From Marinobacter antarcticus (lineage in GTDB: Bacteria; Pseudomonadota; Gammaproteobacteria; Pseudomonadales; Oleiphilaceae), in assembly GCF_900142385.1 (NCBI RefSeq), contig NZ_FRAQ01000001.1, forward strand, positions 1,364,001-1,428,000: a DNA stretch of 64,000 nucleotides, read 5' to 3'. Below are positions 34,174-42,325 of the stretch, piece after piece. Below the pieces are notes generated by a model. That model did not search any database, was not told the origin of the DNA, and was given only the letters and a program-made list of their open reading frames with translations. A program made the position numbers and the translations under genes. Position 1 is the stretch's first letter. Every line of letters starts with the position of its first letter.

Positions 34174-35004
34174 ATGCAGCCATTGTCGCCGAGTCGTCGC
34201 TTCAGCGACGACGCTTACGATAAGCGCGGAATATTGAAGAAGGAGATTTACGAGCAGGAACTGGCACGATTGGAGGAGGAGTTGGCCAAACTCCAGCGCA
34301 CCATCACCGCCCAGGGCCTGCGCATCGTGGTCTTATTCGAGGGACGCGACGCTGCCGGCAAGGGCGGGACCATCAAGCGCATCACCGAGAAGACGAATCC
34401 TCGCATTGTGCGTACTGTCGCACTTGGCAAACCGTCCGATCGCGAGCGCAGCCAGTGGTACTTTCAGCGATACGTGGCCCACTTGCCGGCGGCGGGGGAG
34501 ATGGTGCTGTTTGACCGCTCCTGGTACAACCGGGCAGGCGTCGAACGGGTGATGGGGTTCGCAACAGCCGAGGAGGTCGCGCTGTTCATGCACACCTGTC
34601 CCGAATTCGAACACATGCTTGTCGAGGAAGGCATTATACTGCTGAAGTACTGGTTCTCGGTCAGCGAGGAAGTCCAGGAGCAGCGCTTTCAGGCGCGTGC
34701 CGCCGATCCCACCAAACGCTGGAAGATCTCCGAGATGGATCTCAAGTCGCGTGAGCTGTGGGCCGAGTACTCAAGGGCCAAGGACGACATGCTGCAATAT
34801 ACGGATCTTCCATACGCGCCGTGGCGGATGGTGGATGCCGATGTCAAGCGCCATGCCCGGTTGAACTGTATCAGCAACCTACTGGAGCAGTTTGATTATA
34901 GCCGCGATCTGCCGCCTGTCCCGGATCTGCCTCCGCGCGAATGGGCGCACGACGACAACCGCATAGCGAAGCCCCACGAGTCTTATATCGATCGTCTGTA
35001 TTGA
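34174..35004 (+). CDS. ppk2: Polyphosphate kinase 2
   Basis: A 276-residue single-domain PPK2. Walker A is FEGRDAAGKGGTIKR, Walker B is VLFDRSWYNRAGVERVMGF and the lid region has KRWKISEMDLKSRELW. PPK2 enzymes use polyphosphate to phosphorylate nucleoside di- or monophosphates, or the reverse. The length and motifs suit the one-domain class that phosphorylates NDPs. The upstream region is shared divergently with the Na/Pi symporter gene. Confidence 0.94.
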   Translation: MQPLSPSRRFSDDAYDKRGILKKEIYEQELARLEEELAKLQRTITAQGLRIVVLFEGRDAAGKGGTIKRITEKTNPRIVRTVALGKPSDRERSQWYFQRYVAHLPAAGEMVLFDRSWYNRAGVERVMGFATAEEVALFMHTCPEFEHMLVEEGIILLKYWFSVSEEVQEQRFQARAADPTKRWKISEMDLKSRELWAEYSRAKDDMLQYTDLPYAPWRMVDADVKRHARLNCISNLLEQFDYSRDLPPVPDLPPREWAHDDNRIAKPHESYIDRLY

Positions 35005-35022
35005 GAGCCAGGAGACTGAGGT

Positions 35023-35946
35023 ATGTCAGCACAGTGGACCCGACGACAGTTTCTGGCTGCGCTGGCGGCCACCGGCCTTTCACTTCGCATGCCGGCCCTG
35101 ATGGCTGCAACCCGTAAAAAGGTCATTGCCCGGGGCATTCCCTCGTCAGGGGAGCAATTGCCCGTGATTGGTATGGGTACCTGGCGCACCTTCAATGTGG
35201 GTGGCGATCAGCATCTTGTGAGTGAGCGCACAGAGGTGTTGAAGACGTTTTTTGAATTGGGCGGTACGCTTGTGGACTCGTCGCCCATGTATGGCTCGGC
35301 GGACGATGTGATGGGGGAAGCACTGGACAGCCTGAATGCCCCTGACAGGGTGTTCTCTGCCAACAAGATCTGGACTCGGGACGGCAGTGACACACGCGAG
35401 CAGGACAGGGCGTCACGCCGAAAATGGGGCATCGATCGTTTTGACCTGCAGCAGATACACAATTTGTTGGCGTGGGAGGCACACCTGCAAACGCTTAAGC
35501 AGATGAAGGTGGACGGGAGTATTCGGTATCTGGGGATTACCACCTCCCACGGTCGCCGCCATCGAGATCTTGCGCGAATCATGGAGCAGGAGCCTCTGGA
35601 TTTCGTTCAGTTGACCTACAATGTGCTGGACCGTGAAGCCGAGCAATACCTGTTGCCTCTGGCCAGGGAGCGGGGCATTGCCGTCATCGCAAACCGCCCG
35701 TTCCAGGGCGGCAGCCTGTTCCGTCGCTACCAATCCGAGCCATTGCCCGGCTGGGCCGAAGAGGCCGGCTGCGGCAACTGGGCGGAGTTCTTCCTCAAGT
35801 TCATCGTGTCTCACCCGGCAGTAACCTGTGCCATTCCGGCGACAACCAGTGTGAAACACATGGAGGAGAACATGGGGGCCTTGTACGGAAAACTGCCGGA
35901 TGAACAACAGCGCCGGCAAATGGCAGATTACGTAGCGAAGTTGTGA
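35023..35946 (+). CDS. Tat-exported aldo/keto reductase
   Basis: A 307-residue aldo/keto reductase with a twin-arginine signal (TRRQFLAALAATGLSLRMPA). The barrel shows GMGTWRTFNVG, LVDSSPMYGSADDVMGEAL with the catalytic Tyr and Asp, and a C-terminal cofactor region (AIPATTSVKHMEENMGAL). Export of a folded, cofactor-loaded AKR by Tat is a known but minority theme. It starts 18 bases after ppk2 and overlaps the following membrane protein gene by 4 bases. Confidence 0.88.
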   Translation: MSAQWTRRQFLAALAATGLSLRMPALMAATRKKVIARGIPSSGEQLPVIGMGTWRTFNVGGDQHLVSERTEVLKTFFELGGTLVDSSPMYGSADDVMGEALDSLNAPDRVFSANKIWTRDGSDTREQDRASRRKWGIDRFDLQQIHNLLAWEAHLQTLKQMKVDGSIRYLGITTSHGRRHRDLARIMEQEPLDFVQLTYNVLDREAEQYLLPLARERGIAVIANRPFQGGSLFRRYQSEPLPGWAEEAGCGNWAEFFLKFIVSHPAVTCAIPATTSVKHMEENMGALYGKLPDEQQRRQMADYVAKL

Positions 35947-36629
35947 CTGGTATGGACTGGTACAGCTATTCGCTGTCGGATTTTCTGATGTTCGGGCCGG
36001 AGGTGTATCTCAGGCTCTTCGTTCGTATCAATCAGGATTTCTGGCCCTGGCAAGGCATCGCGGTTGTGATGATGGTGCTGATTGCAGGGTTTCTGGTGCG
36101 CGGCGACACGCTTGCGAAACGGGGAATTCTGTTGCTGTTGGCAGGGGCCTGGGGGTGGAGTGGTGCCGGGTTTCTCATAACGTATTACGGCCCCATCAAT
36201 TCACCAGCTACCTGGTTTGGCTGGGCCTTTATCCTGCAGTCAGCGCTTTTGACTGTGGCGGCGTTGGTGTGGCCTTGGGATGAAGGTTCTGCAGTGCCTG
36301 TGCAGCGATGGCGGGCCAGTGCTGGCTGGTTGGTTATGGTGGCTCTGCTGCCCCTGCTAGTAGTTGCCCAGTCCGAGGACTGGCAGGCCGTCGCGTTGTT
36401 CGGGATTGCGCCCGGCGTGACTGTCGCCGCCTCAGTACCTTGCCTGTTGCTGTTGCCCAGGCGAGTTCGCTGGCTGTTCCTGCTGCTGCCATTGCTCTGG
36501 TCTCTGTTCAGTGCGGCAACGCTGTGGACCCTCGGCACTCGGCTGATGTTTGTCCTCCCGGTTGCGACATTGGCGCTGACGATTATCAGCTTCTGGTTCA
36601 GTCCCAGGCCCGCGCAAAACCGGGACTAG
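35943..36629 (+). CDS. DUF6064-like polytopic membrane protein
   Basis: A 228-residue protein with about seven hydrophobic segments, whose N terminus (YSLSDFLMFGPEVYLRLF, then INQDFWPWQ) resembles DUF6064 proteins. GTG 35943 overlaps the aldo/keto reductase stop; ATG 35952 is an alternative. The last residues, PAQNRD, and the stop are encoded by a RAYT-associated repeat (AAAACCGGGACTAG), so the natural C terminus may have been replaced. Confidence 0.65.
   Translation: MTGMDWYSYSLSDFLMFGPEVYLRLFVRINQDFWPWQGIAVVMMVLIAGFLVRGDTLAKRGILLLLAGAWGWSGAGFLITYYGPINSPATWFGWAFILQSALLTVAALVWPWDEGSAVPVQRWRASAGWLVMVALLPLLVVAQSEDWQAVALFGIAPGVTVAASVPCLLLLPRRVRWLFLLLPLLWSLFSAATLWTLGTRLMFVLPVATLALTIISFWFSPRPAQNRD
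36616..36629 (+). repeat. RAYT-associated repeat, short copy providing a stop codon
   Basis: AAAACCGGGACTAG encodes the last codons and the stop of the upstream membrane protein gene. The repeat loses similarity after GGGAC. Confidence 0.6.
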
Positions 36630-36657
36630 CAATACGGTCAGCATGGGCCAGCTTGTC

Positions 36658-36714
36658 GATCTCCTTCCCGGCGGGCCCGCTGATAAACCGCAACTCCACT
36701 CCACCGTCTTCAGA
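36658..36714 (-). pseudogene. NUDIX hydrolase internal fragment
   Basis: This segment matches bases 41638-41695 of the intact NUDIX gene (shared CGGGCCCGCTG, AACTCCACTCC and CCGTCTTCAG blocks), which encode GGVELLFIQRARREGD. A one-base shift breaks the frame. No other part of the gene is present. It follows a repeat copy directly. Confidence 0.75.
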
Positions 36715-36814
36715 GCGTTGTCCTTTATTGTTCGCGATTGAACTTGCGCAGATTTTCCGTTACATCTGCTCCTTAGTCTTATGGCCGGTCTGTTCGAAAA
36801 GCAGGAGTGCCGCA

Positions 36815-37228
36815 ATGAAAACGCTCAGTCAGAATTCTCGGAGCCCCTGGATCACGTTTCTCGCACATCTGTTGCTGATCCTGGTGGCCTGGACTATTTT
36901 TATCAAATACTTGTTCCCGATTGGCTTTGCGCTGGTCAGCAATGAGCCATGGACAACCTATATTTACTGGGACCTGTGGCCGGTTGCTCACCTCTGGTTG
37001 GCCTGGGCGTTATTGGCGGGGCCACGATACACGCGCATGCTGGCCATTGGCATGTCCGTGGTTGAGATTTTCATCATCGTTACCCTGTTCATCTGGTTCC
37101 TGGCGGACCCGGAGTGGTCTATCTGGCGCACCAACTGGTTTGTGAACAAGGTATTTGTGCTGGCAGCGTTTGTTCTGGTCTTGGCTACGGCGGTGTTCAG
37201 GCCAAAGATGCCGCTTGACTGGCCATAG
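36815..37228 (+). CDS. Four-helix membrane protein of unknown function
   Basis: A 137-residue protein with four hydrophobic helices (FLAHLLLILVAWTIFIKYLF, LWLAWALLAG, MSVVEIFIIVTLFIWFLA and VFVLAAFVLVLATAVF) and short loops. AGGAG lies seven bases before the ATG. I do not recognise the family. It is flanked by remnant or repeat sequence on both sides: a NUDIX fragment upstream and a repeat at 37237 downstream. Confidence 0.6.
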   Translation: MKTLSQNSRSPWITFLAHLLLILVAWTIFIKYLFPIGFALVSNEPWTTYIYWDLWPVAHLWLAWALLAGPRYTRMLAIGMSVVEIFIIVTLFIWFLADPEWSIWRTNWFVNKVFVLAAFVLVLATAVFRPKMPLDWP

Positions 37229-37236
37229 GCAAGCGC

Positions 37237-37260
37237 GAAAACCGGGACAGATTTATTTTC
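37237..37260 (+). repeat. RAYT-associated repeat, full copy
   Basis: A full AACCGGGACAGATTTATT copy. Its last bases lie seven bases inside the 3' end of the minus-strand SBP gene, forming its last codons. Confidence 0.88.
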
Positions 37261-38032
37261 TGGTCTGATCAAGTCGCCCTGGCTGGCTAAGCGCTTCGAT
37301 CATTTCATCGGGGTAGGTGCCACGGTAGTACTGCGCAAATGTGCCATCCAGTTTCATCTTATCGAGAGTTTCTTGCCAGAGGGCAACTGTTGCATCCGCT
37401 GTATCCAGAGACATAGCAATGTAGAGGTATTTCGTCGAGGTGGCGTAGGCCAGCACGACATCGTTTTCTGAATAAGCCGCTTCGGCTAATAACGGCATAC
37501 GGCCAATGTCGCTGGTCACCCAGGCATCAACGCGGCCGTGCATTAGCATCTTCAGGCATTGCACTGGCCGGGAGGGCTGCTCCAGATTGGTAAAGCCCAG
37601 CTCCGTCAGTGATTGTCCGCCAGAGCTATCCCGATATACACAGATGCCATCCAGTTCGCGCGCATCGCCCATTGTCTCAATCGCAATATCATCCTGGCGA
37701 CGAACAAAAAAGCCGCCGGTGATGCGCTTGATCGGACCGACCCATTTGAACAGGTCTTCCCGTATTTCTGACCGGGTGGTTTCAAACAGTGCTACATTCG
37801 GCCCTTGCAGGGCCATCCGGTAGCCCCGCGCCCATGGAAGCAGCGCAATATCACCCGGCTCGCCAGCACGTTTCATCAATTCACGTACAAGTTCAGCAGT
37901 AGCCCCGGTTACGCGGCCGTGTGCATCAAGGTACTCACCTGGAGGCGAGTGCTCAGTCACTACACTCATTGGTTCCCCCCACACCTGGGAGCTGGAAAGC
38001 CAGGTGATCAGGAGGATTTCCGCCAGAGCCAT
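37253..38032 (-). CDS. Periplasmic SBP family 3-like protein
   Basis: A 259-residue exported protein with a signal peptide (MALAEILLITWLSSSQVWG) and a family-3 binding fold (EYLDAHGRVTGATAELVREL, then ALLPWARGYRMALQGPN). No transporter genes adjoin it. The start is ambiguous (38032, 38059 or 38104); 38032 places the signal peptide at the N terminus. The last codons are encoded by TGATCAAGTCGCCCTGG and a repeat copy; those 17 bases are identical to part of the NERD gene (38369-38385), so the original 3' end may have been altered. Confidence 0.78.
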   Translation of the reverse strand: MALAEILLITWLSSSQVWGEPMSVVTEHSPPGEYLDAHGRVTGATAELVRELMKRAGEPGDIALLPWARGYRMALQGPNVALFETTRSEIREDLFKWVGPIKRITGGFFVRRQDDIAIETMGDARELDGICVYRDSSGGQSLTELGFTNLEQPSRPVQCLKMLMHGRVDAWVTSDIGRMPLLAEAAYSENDVVLAYATSTKYLYIAMSLDTADATVALWQETLDKMKLDGTFAQYYRGTYPDEMIEALSQPGRLDQTRK

Positions 38033-38160
38033 TCTATCCACACGATAATCCCCAGCCATTTGCAAATTCTGTTTCCCTGAAATCAGCCTGCTATCAAAAA
38101 ACAAACCGCGCCCACGATAATTAAGGATAGCGGGTAGGAAAAAAATGTCTGTAAAGAAAC

Positions 38161-38180
38161 GAAAACCGGGACAGATTTAG
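38161..38180 (+). repeat. RAYT-associated repeat copy
   Basis: AAAACCGGGACAGATTTAG, 115 bases before the NERD gene. Confidence 0.8.
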
Positions 38181-38294
38181 AACTTGGTCCGATTCCGGGA
38201 GGGAGATTACAAAAATCATAAGGTGTAAAATGAAGGAGTGATTTATGTTTCGCGCCTGACTGATTGAAAGAAGTAAAACAAGGACGTTCGCACG

Positions 38295-39347
38295 ATGGAT
38301 TTTAGCCCGATCTACCAGCCACTGATTGCTGCATTTTGGTATCTGACCCCCCTCCTCATAATCGGGGGGTTGATCAAGTCGCCCTGGTTCAAGGGCAAGC
38401 TTGGGGAGCTTCTCTTCAACCTCTCTGCGCGGTGTTTCCTCGATAAATCTCGCTACCATTTAATCAAGAACGTTACCCTCCCGACGGAGGACGGAACCAC
38501 CCAGATCGACCACGTTCTGGTTTCCGAGTTTGGTGTCTTCGTTGTCGAGACCAAGAATATGAAGGGCTGGATTTTCGGCAGCCCTCATCAGCGTTTCTGG
38601 ACCCAGAAGATTTTCCGATCCAGTCACAAGTTCCAGAATCCGCTGCACCAGAACTACAAGCATGTAAAAACCCTGCAGACGTTGCTGGGGCTCAATGATC
38701 ATCAGGTGCATTCGGTGGTGGTTTTCGCTGGGGACAGCACGTTCAAAACGCCAATGCCGGAAAATGTCACGCAGGGCCTGGGGTATGTTCGCTATATCAA
38801 GTCGAAAACGGATCGGGTGCTTAGCCTGGAGGAAATGGCAGAGGCCAGGGAAAAGGTGGCATCCGGTCGCCTCAAGGCATCATTCGCCACCGACCAGGCA
38901 CATGCTCGCTATGTGAGCGGTCTGGTGGCCGAGCGTTACGGTAATGCGCCCCGCCGCTCTAATAGAGGACTTCTCAAGCTTCTGGTTTTTCCAGCATTGA
39001 TGTTAGGAGTCGGTGCGATCGGATTGAACGCGTATTCCAATTTTGCTTCGCAGGCAATGGCGATAGGCACGAACAGAACGTCTGAACAACAGGTTGAAGG
39101 CGCTCGGCAGCCGGCACCTCAGAAATCTGAAATCCAGCCGAAAGCCAGCTCCAAAACCGCGGGTACAATAACGAACTCTGGCACTCGAATTCAACGTGTT
39201 GATCAACCTCCATCCGAGTTGTTTTTAGCAAGACAGGAATGCAACTCACTGATCGCTGCCGCTATGGGTAATCAGGATCCGCGCCTGTTGAGAGAACGGG
39301 ACAAGGCGTGTGCTCGGTATCAGGTTCTGAAGGGAGAAGTTCATTGA
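38295..39347 (+). CDS. NERD-domain (nuclease-related) membrane protein
   Basis: A 350-residue protein. A membrane helix at residues 8-26 is followed by a NERD domain (about 35-170) whose putative nuclease core is DGTTQIDHVLVSEFGVFVVE with the K of TKNMKG after it. A second helix lies near residues 225-243, then a Pro/Ser/Thr-rich linker. The C-terminal 35 residues (ARQECNSLIAAAMGNQDPRL and RERDKACARY) form a small Cys-containing module that recurs in the protein at 40045. Its stop overlaps the TTG of the next gene. NERD proteins are thought to be nucleases; the target is unknown. Confidence 0.85.
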   Translation: MDFSPIYQPLIAAFWYLTPLLIIGGLIKSPWFKGKLGELLFNLSARCFLDKSRYHLIKNVTLPTEDGTTQIDHVLVSEFGVFVVETKNMKGWIFGSPHQRFWTQKIFRSSHKFQNPLHQNYKHVKTLQTLLGLNDHQVHSVVVFAGDSTFKTPMPENVTQGLGYVRYIKSKTDRVLSLEEMAEAREKVASGRLKASFATDQAHARYVSGLVAERYGNAPRRSNRGLLKLLVFPALMLGVGAIGLNAYSNFASQAMAIGTNRTSEQQVEGARQPAPQKSEIQPKASSKTAGTITNSGTRIQRVDQPPSELFLARQECNSLIAAAMGNQDPRLLRERDKACARYQVLKGEVH

Positions 39348-39985
39348 ATCAAAAAGGATTACTCACCGCATGGAACGACGCCAAGGGGTTTGGTTTCATT
39401 ACTCCGGAGGGCGGTGGTGAGCGGGTTTTTGCTCATGTCAGCACTTATGCAGGCCGGGGCCGCCCGGATTCAAATCGCAAGGTGACTTACAGCCTCGCCA
39501 GGGACGATCAGGGTCGGCCAAGGGCAGGGCGTTTCCAATACGCGGGAGCGGCACGGATCATTGCCCGCATGGCACCGGGAGTCTGGGTAGCCGGTGCTGT
39601 CGTGCTGGTGTTTTCCGCGAGTCTTGCTGGCTTGTTCTATCGAGGGTATCTACCGGTCTCTATCATCGCTGCATACGGTGGAGTGAGTCTGTTGTTGTTT
39701 GTGATGTACTGGATTGATAAACGGGCAGCGCAGCGGGGTGTCCAACGCACCGCTGAGAAAACGCTACACATCTTTGAGCTTTGTTGTGGTTGGCCCGGTG
39801 CGCTTATGGCCCAGCAGGTTTTTCGGCATAAAACGCGGAAGGGAAGTTACCAGTATGTCTTCTGGCTGGCTGTTCTGGCAAATCTGGGCGCTCTGGGTTG
39901 GCTGCTTATTGCTCCAGAGGCCATGAACTGGCGACAGCAATTTGGTTTTGATTTGTCGAAGTCTTTGCGGCCTCTTATTTGGTAA
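39344..39985 (+). CDS. Cold-shock domain plus DUF1294 membrane protein
   Basis: A 213-residue protein: an N-terminal cold-shock/OB domain (GLLTAWNDAKGFGFITPEGG, with the RNP1-like KGFGFI) and, from about residue 80, DUF1294 with about four helices and a cytoplasmic HIFELCCGWPGALMAQ motif. CSD-DUF1294 fusions are widespread and unexplained; they may link RNA or ssDNA binding to the membrane. The start is TTG overlapping the NERD stop, and the same arrangement survives in the deleted copy at 968. Confidence 0.85.
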   Translation: MNQKGLLTAWNDAKGFGFITPEGGGERVFAHVSTYAGRGRPDSNRKVTYSLARDDQGRPRAGRFQYAGAARIIARMAPGVWVAGAVVLVFSASLAGLFYRGYLPVSIIAAYGGVSLLLFVMYWIDKRAAQRGVQRTAEKTLHIFELCCGWPGALMAQQVFRHKTRKGSYQYVFWLAVLANLGALGWLLIAPEAMNWRQQFGFDLSKSLRPLIW

Positions 39986-40044
39986 GGGAAATTCAGAAAG
40001 TTGGCCTATTTCTCTGATTTGGATCAGTTTCGGAGTATAGTATT

Positions 40045-40542
40045 TTGGACCCAGTGAGTTTGGTGTTTTCTGCTTACCTGAACACCGTTCAGTCGACGGT
40101 GTCGAATCATTTCAATGAAACCCGAAACCTTCAAATTACTCCCGTAGTCATGGAATACGAGGGTACGCCTATTTCTTATCAGCATCAGCTTTGGCGAGTG
40201 CGTCCCGAGAGTGTCTGTTCGAATCACCAACAAAGCATCAGCCAGTTTTCCCGATGTACAGTGAAGGCTTCTCGGCTGTTCAAGGCATTGTGTTCGGAGT
40301 TGAGGCAGGTGGGGTCAGATGACTTGCAGCGAATACAAGCGCAGAACATGTATTGCAACGCTGCCGTGTCCTTCAAGCCCACTGTTGCCGACTTAGGCTC
40401 CGCTCAATCGCTTTCTGGATTGGAAGAGGCGCGTCAGGCCTGCAATGCTGCGACGGTTGCTGCCATGGGGAATAGCGATCTCGTGTTAGCGCGAGAAAGA
40501 GAGCAAGCATGTGCAACCTATTGTGAAGCCAAGACGCCATAG
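40045..40542 (+). CDS. Unknown protein with the NERD C-terminal Cys module
   Basis: A 165-residue protein from TTG 40045; the frame is open further upstream, so the start is uncertain. No recognised domain in the first 125 residues, which contain several cysteines. The C terminus (ARQACNAATVAAMGNSDLV and REREQACATY) closely matches that of the NERD protein two genes upstream, which indicates a shared module or a past duplication. It lies 59 bases after the cold-shock/DUF1294 gene in the same direction. Confidence 0.6.
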   Translation: MDPVSLVFSAYLNTVQSTVSNHFNETRNLQITPVVMEYEGTPISYQHQLWRVRPESVCSNHQQSISQFSRCTVKASRLFKALCSELRQVGSDDLQRIQAQNMYCNAAVSFKPTVADLGSAQSLSGLEEARQACNAATVAAMGNSDLVLAREREQACATYCEAKTP

Positions 40543-40642
40543 GTGTGTAATGGCTTGATTTTTAGTTAGGAATTCTAGAGGATTCCGGTCCTGTCAGTAT
40601 GTGTAGACATCGATAACGGGTCGAATGTAAGGAGTTATATAC

Positions 40643-41137
40643 GTGAGTGAAGTAGAAGAAAAAGCCTCTGATACACAAGGCGGTGGATTCCTGGCTGGTG
40701 TATTTAATTTTGTGTTTATGTTTGCGTTAGTTTTTGTGATTCTCTGGAATTGGGATGGATTTTGGCAGACAGATATTGGGCCTCTGAGTAGAGCTCAGCA
40801 ATCAGTTTTTCCAGTTAAGTTTAACGAAGAGCAACTCAAACTCTCTCGAATTCAAAATAACAATCAACTAATCGAGCAGATGGAGAGACGAACAGACAGC
40901 TACGAACAAAACATGGTTGCAGCGGAAAAAGATGCCAAGGAAGCACGTGAGGCTTTAGCTGCAGTGCGGAGCCTCGAAAGTGAGAAGTGTCGATATTACG
41001 ACACAGCGTTAAGAATGATAGATCTTTTGACTCGGAAATATTCTGAGGACGAGCTCAAGCAGACCTTGAGTTGCACGAGCCCAGAATGTGAGGAGATTTT
41101 GGTCTCGAAGCATCAAGCATTTGAGGTCTGTAGTTAG
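40643..41137 (+). CDS. Unknown single-span coiled-coil protein
   Basis: A 164-residue protein with a membrane helix (FLAGVFNFVFMFALVFVIL), a long coiled coil (residues 65-115; NNNQLIEQMERRTDSYEQN) and a Cys-containing tail (CTSPECEEILVSKHQAFEVC). GTG start with AAGGAG upstream. Last gene of the NERD cluster. It is A/T-richer than its neighbours, suggesting transfer. A diverged repeat follows at 41152. Confidence 0.6.
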   Translation: MSEVEEKASDTQGGGFLAGVFNFVFMFALVFVILWNWDGFWQTDIGPLSRAQQSVFPVKFNEEQLKLSRIQNNNQLIEQMERRTDSYEQNMVAAEKDAKEAREALAAVRSLESEKCRYYDTALRMIDLLTRKYSEDELKQTLSCTSPECEEILVSKHQAFEVCS

Positions 41138-41151
41138 TAGGTTGGTAAAGA

Positions 41152-41173
41152 CGAACCAAGACAGATCTATTAC
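41152..41173 (+). repeat. RAYT-associated repeat, strongly diverged
   Basis: AACCAAGACAGATCTATTAC keeps about two thirds of the consensus. Confidence 0.45.
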
Positions 41174-41213
41174 CTGAGTGTTTTCTGGCGTCCTTGACAA
41201 TCGGGAAACGAAG

Positions 41214-41765
41214 TTAATGGCCGATCACGTCCAGCGCCAGGAGCTCCTGCAACATGCTATAACTCAGCCCCCATATGCAATAGCCCTGATATCGGCAACA
41301 GGGGAGCTTTAAAGTGCCAAGAGGCGTGCGCCACGGAAGTCGGCTTTGGTTCTCTTTGGCTGCAAGGTAGTCGAGGGAAATCCATACCATCTGCTCGACT
41401 TCATGGTTCGGCGATACGGCCTGCGGCCCCCGCCACTCGTAAACATAGGGTGTGACGACCATGGGTCGCCAGCGGTTGTGCTGACGGGTAACCAGGTCAG
41501 ACAGCCGTGCCTGAAAGTGGCCATGGCGTGTCAGGTCGACACCGGTTTCTTCGAGGGTTTCCCGTTCTGCCACCGCCCGGGGTGTGGCATCCTCCGGCTG
41601 CATACGCCCCCCTGGAAAGGCCATGTCCCCAGACCAGGGATCGCCTTCCCGCCGGGCCCGCTGGATAAACAGCAACTCCACTCCGCCGTCTTCAGCCTGT
41701 CGATAGATTAAAGCTACGGAGGCACGGGCAAGGCGACGCCTTAGAGGCAGTTCACGGGGGCGCAT
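41214..41765 (-). CDS. NUDIX hydrolase (NudL/CoA pyrophosphatase-like)
   Basis: A 183-residue NUDIX enzyme. The Nudix box reads GGRMQPEDATPRAVAERETL followed by EETGVDL, with the two-residue-longer spacing seen in NudL-type CoA pyrophosphatases, and is preceded by DMAFPGG as in that group. Such enzymes cleave CoA or related diphosphates. ATG 41765 with GGAAG upstream was preferred to an in-frame ATG at 41831. A broken piece of a second copy lies at 36658. Confidence 0.85.
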   Translation of the reverse strand: MRPRELPLRRRLARASVALIYRQAEDGGVELLFIQRARREGDPWSGDMAFPGGRMQPEDATPRAVAERETLEETGVDLTRHGHFQARLSDLVTRQHNRWRPMVVTPYVYEWRGPQAVSPNHEVEQMVWISLDYLAAKENQSRLPWRTPLGTLKLPCCRYQGYCIWGLSYSMLQELLALDVIGH

Positions 41766-41859
41766 GTTGAGCTTCCAGCGTTTGGGTGTCACAGAGCATT
41801 GGCCTTTGCTGTCCGCTGAGTGTCTATTCATTCTGCGGCATCTGCTTCGCCACTGGATT

Positions 41860-42132
41860 CTAGCCGGGCCCTTCCGTGCCAACCTGATCTTTGTCGAATT
41901 GAGAGTGGGTGCCATCGCAGTAAGGCGCATCGTCGGTGTGTTTGCACTGGCAGAGAAATGCGTGGCCGTCTTCTTTTGCCACAAAGCTCTTGGGACTGAA
42001 CCCCGTACCTGCGTGAGAGCCGTCGCAGAAGGGTTGGTTGTTGGAACGCCCGCAGGCGCAGAACATGTACTTTTTGTCTTTCTCCAGCGTGACTTTTTTG
42101 GGCTTGTTGTCTGCAATGATGGGATTGCTCAT
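41860..42132 (-). CDS. CDGSH iron-sulfur protein, two clusters
   Basis: A 90-residue protein with two CDGSH-type 2Fe-2S sites: CACGRSNNQPFCDGSH and CQCKHTDDAPYCDGTH, each with the 3Cys-1His ligands. Such tandem-site proteins are small soluble electron-transfer or cluster-transfer proteins linked with redox stress. A 27-bp element 48 bases upstream of its start recurs upstream of the GST gene at 57525. Confidence 0.92.
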   Translation of the reverse strand: MSNPIIADNKPKKVTLEKDKKYMFCACGRSNNQPFCDGSHAGTGFSPKSFVAKEDGHAFLCQCKHTDDAPYCDGTHSQFDKDQVGTEGPG

Positions 42133-42180
42133 AGACTGTCTCTTTGTTGTTGGTAAAGTTTACTGAACGATTTAATAGAG

Positions 42181-42207
42181 TAGTCGGCAAATGACTCTTT
42201 GGTTCAC
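42181..42207 (-). promoter_or_regulatory. Shared upstream element, copy 1
   Basis: 27 bases (containing GCAAATG and TTTGGTTCAC) match 58238-58264 at 24 of 27 positions. Both lie 44-48 bases upstream of a minus-strand start codon. The half GTCATTTGCCGAC may carry a -35-like TTGCCG. Probably a common operator or promoter. Confidence 0.65.
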
Positions 42208-42325
42208 AAAGTCAGCATCCGACAGTCCGTTAGACTCTAAAGTGTCGAAATAAATTACAATGTAATCTCTTCATTGCTTCATCAATACGAATACAGCTCT
42301 TAACCCCCGGAACAGGAGTCCGACA

